In this document: positions 63,386 through 64,000 of the stretch, in pieces | Layout of the letters: the number at the start of each line of letters is the position of its first letter | Position numbering within the stretch: position 1 is the stretch's first letter | Assembly (NCBI GenBank): GCA_963082975.1 | Contig: OY720344.1 | Coordinates: forward strand, 91,580,538 to 91,644,537 | DNA length: 64,000 bases | Direction: 5' to 3' | From: Labia minor | Taxonomy: Eukaryota > Arthropoda > Insecta > Dermaptera > Spongiphoridae | The notes under the pieces: generated by a model | The model's input: the letters and a program-made list of their open reading frames with translations, nothing else | The model's database searches: none | Told to the model about the DNA's origin: nothing | Translations under genes and position numbers: made by a program

Positions 63386-63610
63386 TTCTGATTCTGAGCT
63401 AAAAAAATTCTTGACCGTACTAAACATATTGCTGCTCCACCACCATCCAAGTTCTAACTTCTCTAAATTTCTTTTTTCATTTGGTTTCCCAAAATCATCA
63501 ATTGTTCTACCTAATCTATCCAACTGTAACCTTCTCTATTTTATGACTCTAAATATGTTACTAGATGCATAAGGTAATGTAATTATTCATTATGCAATAT
63601 CCAAATTATA
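63386..63610 (-). mobile_element. LINE 3' fragment
   Basis: The minus strand shows the LINE 3' end: TCTATCTCTTTCTGATTCTG tail, CACCACCATCCAAG and CTAGATGCATAAGG match blocks of the family, heavily diverged. Confidence 0.5.
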
Positions 63611-64000
63611 TTATTATATAATCATTATATTTGAAATACATATGTTAAGGGTATTCATATTATTCATATAATTATTTATAGAGCTAATTGAATGTAAATC
63701 ACTTTTTCTTTTTTATGTATATCTAGATTCAGTTGATGACTGCACGATTAATTTAATTGTCATTATTATTTGTTAAACTTTGATGTTTATCGTGTTTGAT
63801 ATTCTATTGTTATTTTATCATCAAAAGGTAACAGATTATTGTGAATTCGAATCGAATCCGATGTTAACTTTTAGTCTTACAGAAAAATAATGAATACATA
63901 TCAATCAATATGAAAATAAATAAATTATGTTTATTTACCATATATAGAATGTATTCATATTTTCAATTGAAACTACACTTCTACCAATTAAATAAAAATT
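63611..64000. other. AT-rich right edge, no feature seen
   Basis: No element or exon recognised. Confidence 0.5.

Overview
The window is AT-rich arthropod DNA, almost certainly from an insect. Its one recognisable host gene is ace-1, the arthropod AChE1 type of acetylcholinesterase. It lies on the minus strand and is cut off by the left edge. Six exons (first 27383-27530, last 701-910) join with GT-AG introns into 608 complete codons holding the whole catalytic triad and gorge. The 3' exon or exons lie left of base 1. Having ace-1 excludes the higher flies, which lost it. The long introns and a MADF-type transposon protein fit a hemipteroid or similar insect, but the order is an inference.

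Layout: 1-27.5 kb is the ace-1 body, with introns of 2.2, 1.7, 0.22, 3.0 and 17.8 kb. Much of the two longest introns is interspersed repeats. 27.5-64 kb lies upstream of the first coding exon. It holds more mobile DNA and two isolated minus-strand candidate exons: 40139-40251 (open in one frame throughout, canonical splice sites) and 59990-60067 (stops in all frames, possibly a 5' untranslated exon). No tRNA, rRNA or CRISPR was found.

Mobile elements dominate. (1) Two families of about 600 bp, here called A and B, share one plan: a short 5' terminal repeat repeated inverted just before the 3' end, a GTCC/GTCT- or GT-rich core, and a 3' stem-loop. This matches the Helentron-derived HINE/DINE-1 type of rolling-circle element. 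(2) True Helitrons begin TCTATATATATAAA and end in a hairpin plus CTAG. Several carry the same 3' piece of a non-LTR retrotransposon. (3) There are hAT MITEs with exact 8-bp duplications, a PIF/Harbinger element with a broken MADF gene, a deleted mariner and pogo/Tigger-like MITEs. (4) There are tRNA-derived SINEs, R1-like and other LINE 3' ends, a Penelope-like element with its GIY-YIG domain, and a possible LTR next to the first ace-1 exon.

Nesting gives a relative chronology. Family A sits inside family B at 41 kb. A Harbinger sits inside a Helitron at 24 kb. A hAT sits at the same site in two copies of one segment (13.8 and 22.8 kb). The repeats tell more about genome turnover than about ace-1 function. 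The points most relevant to the gene are the upstream candidate exons and the dyad-rich tandem repeat about 370 bp upstream of the first coding exon.
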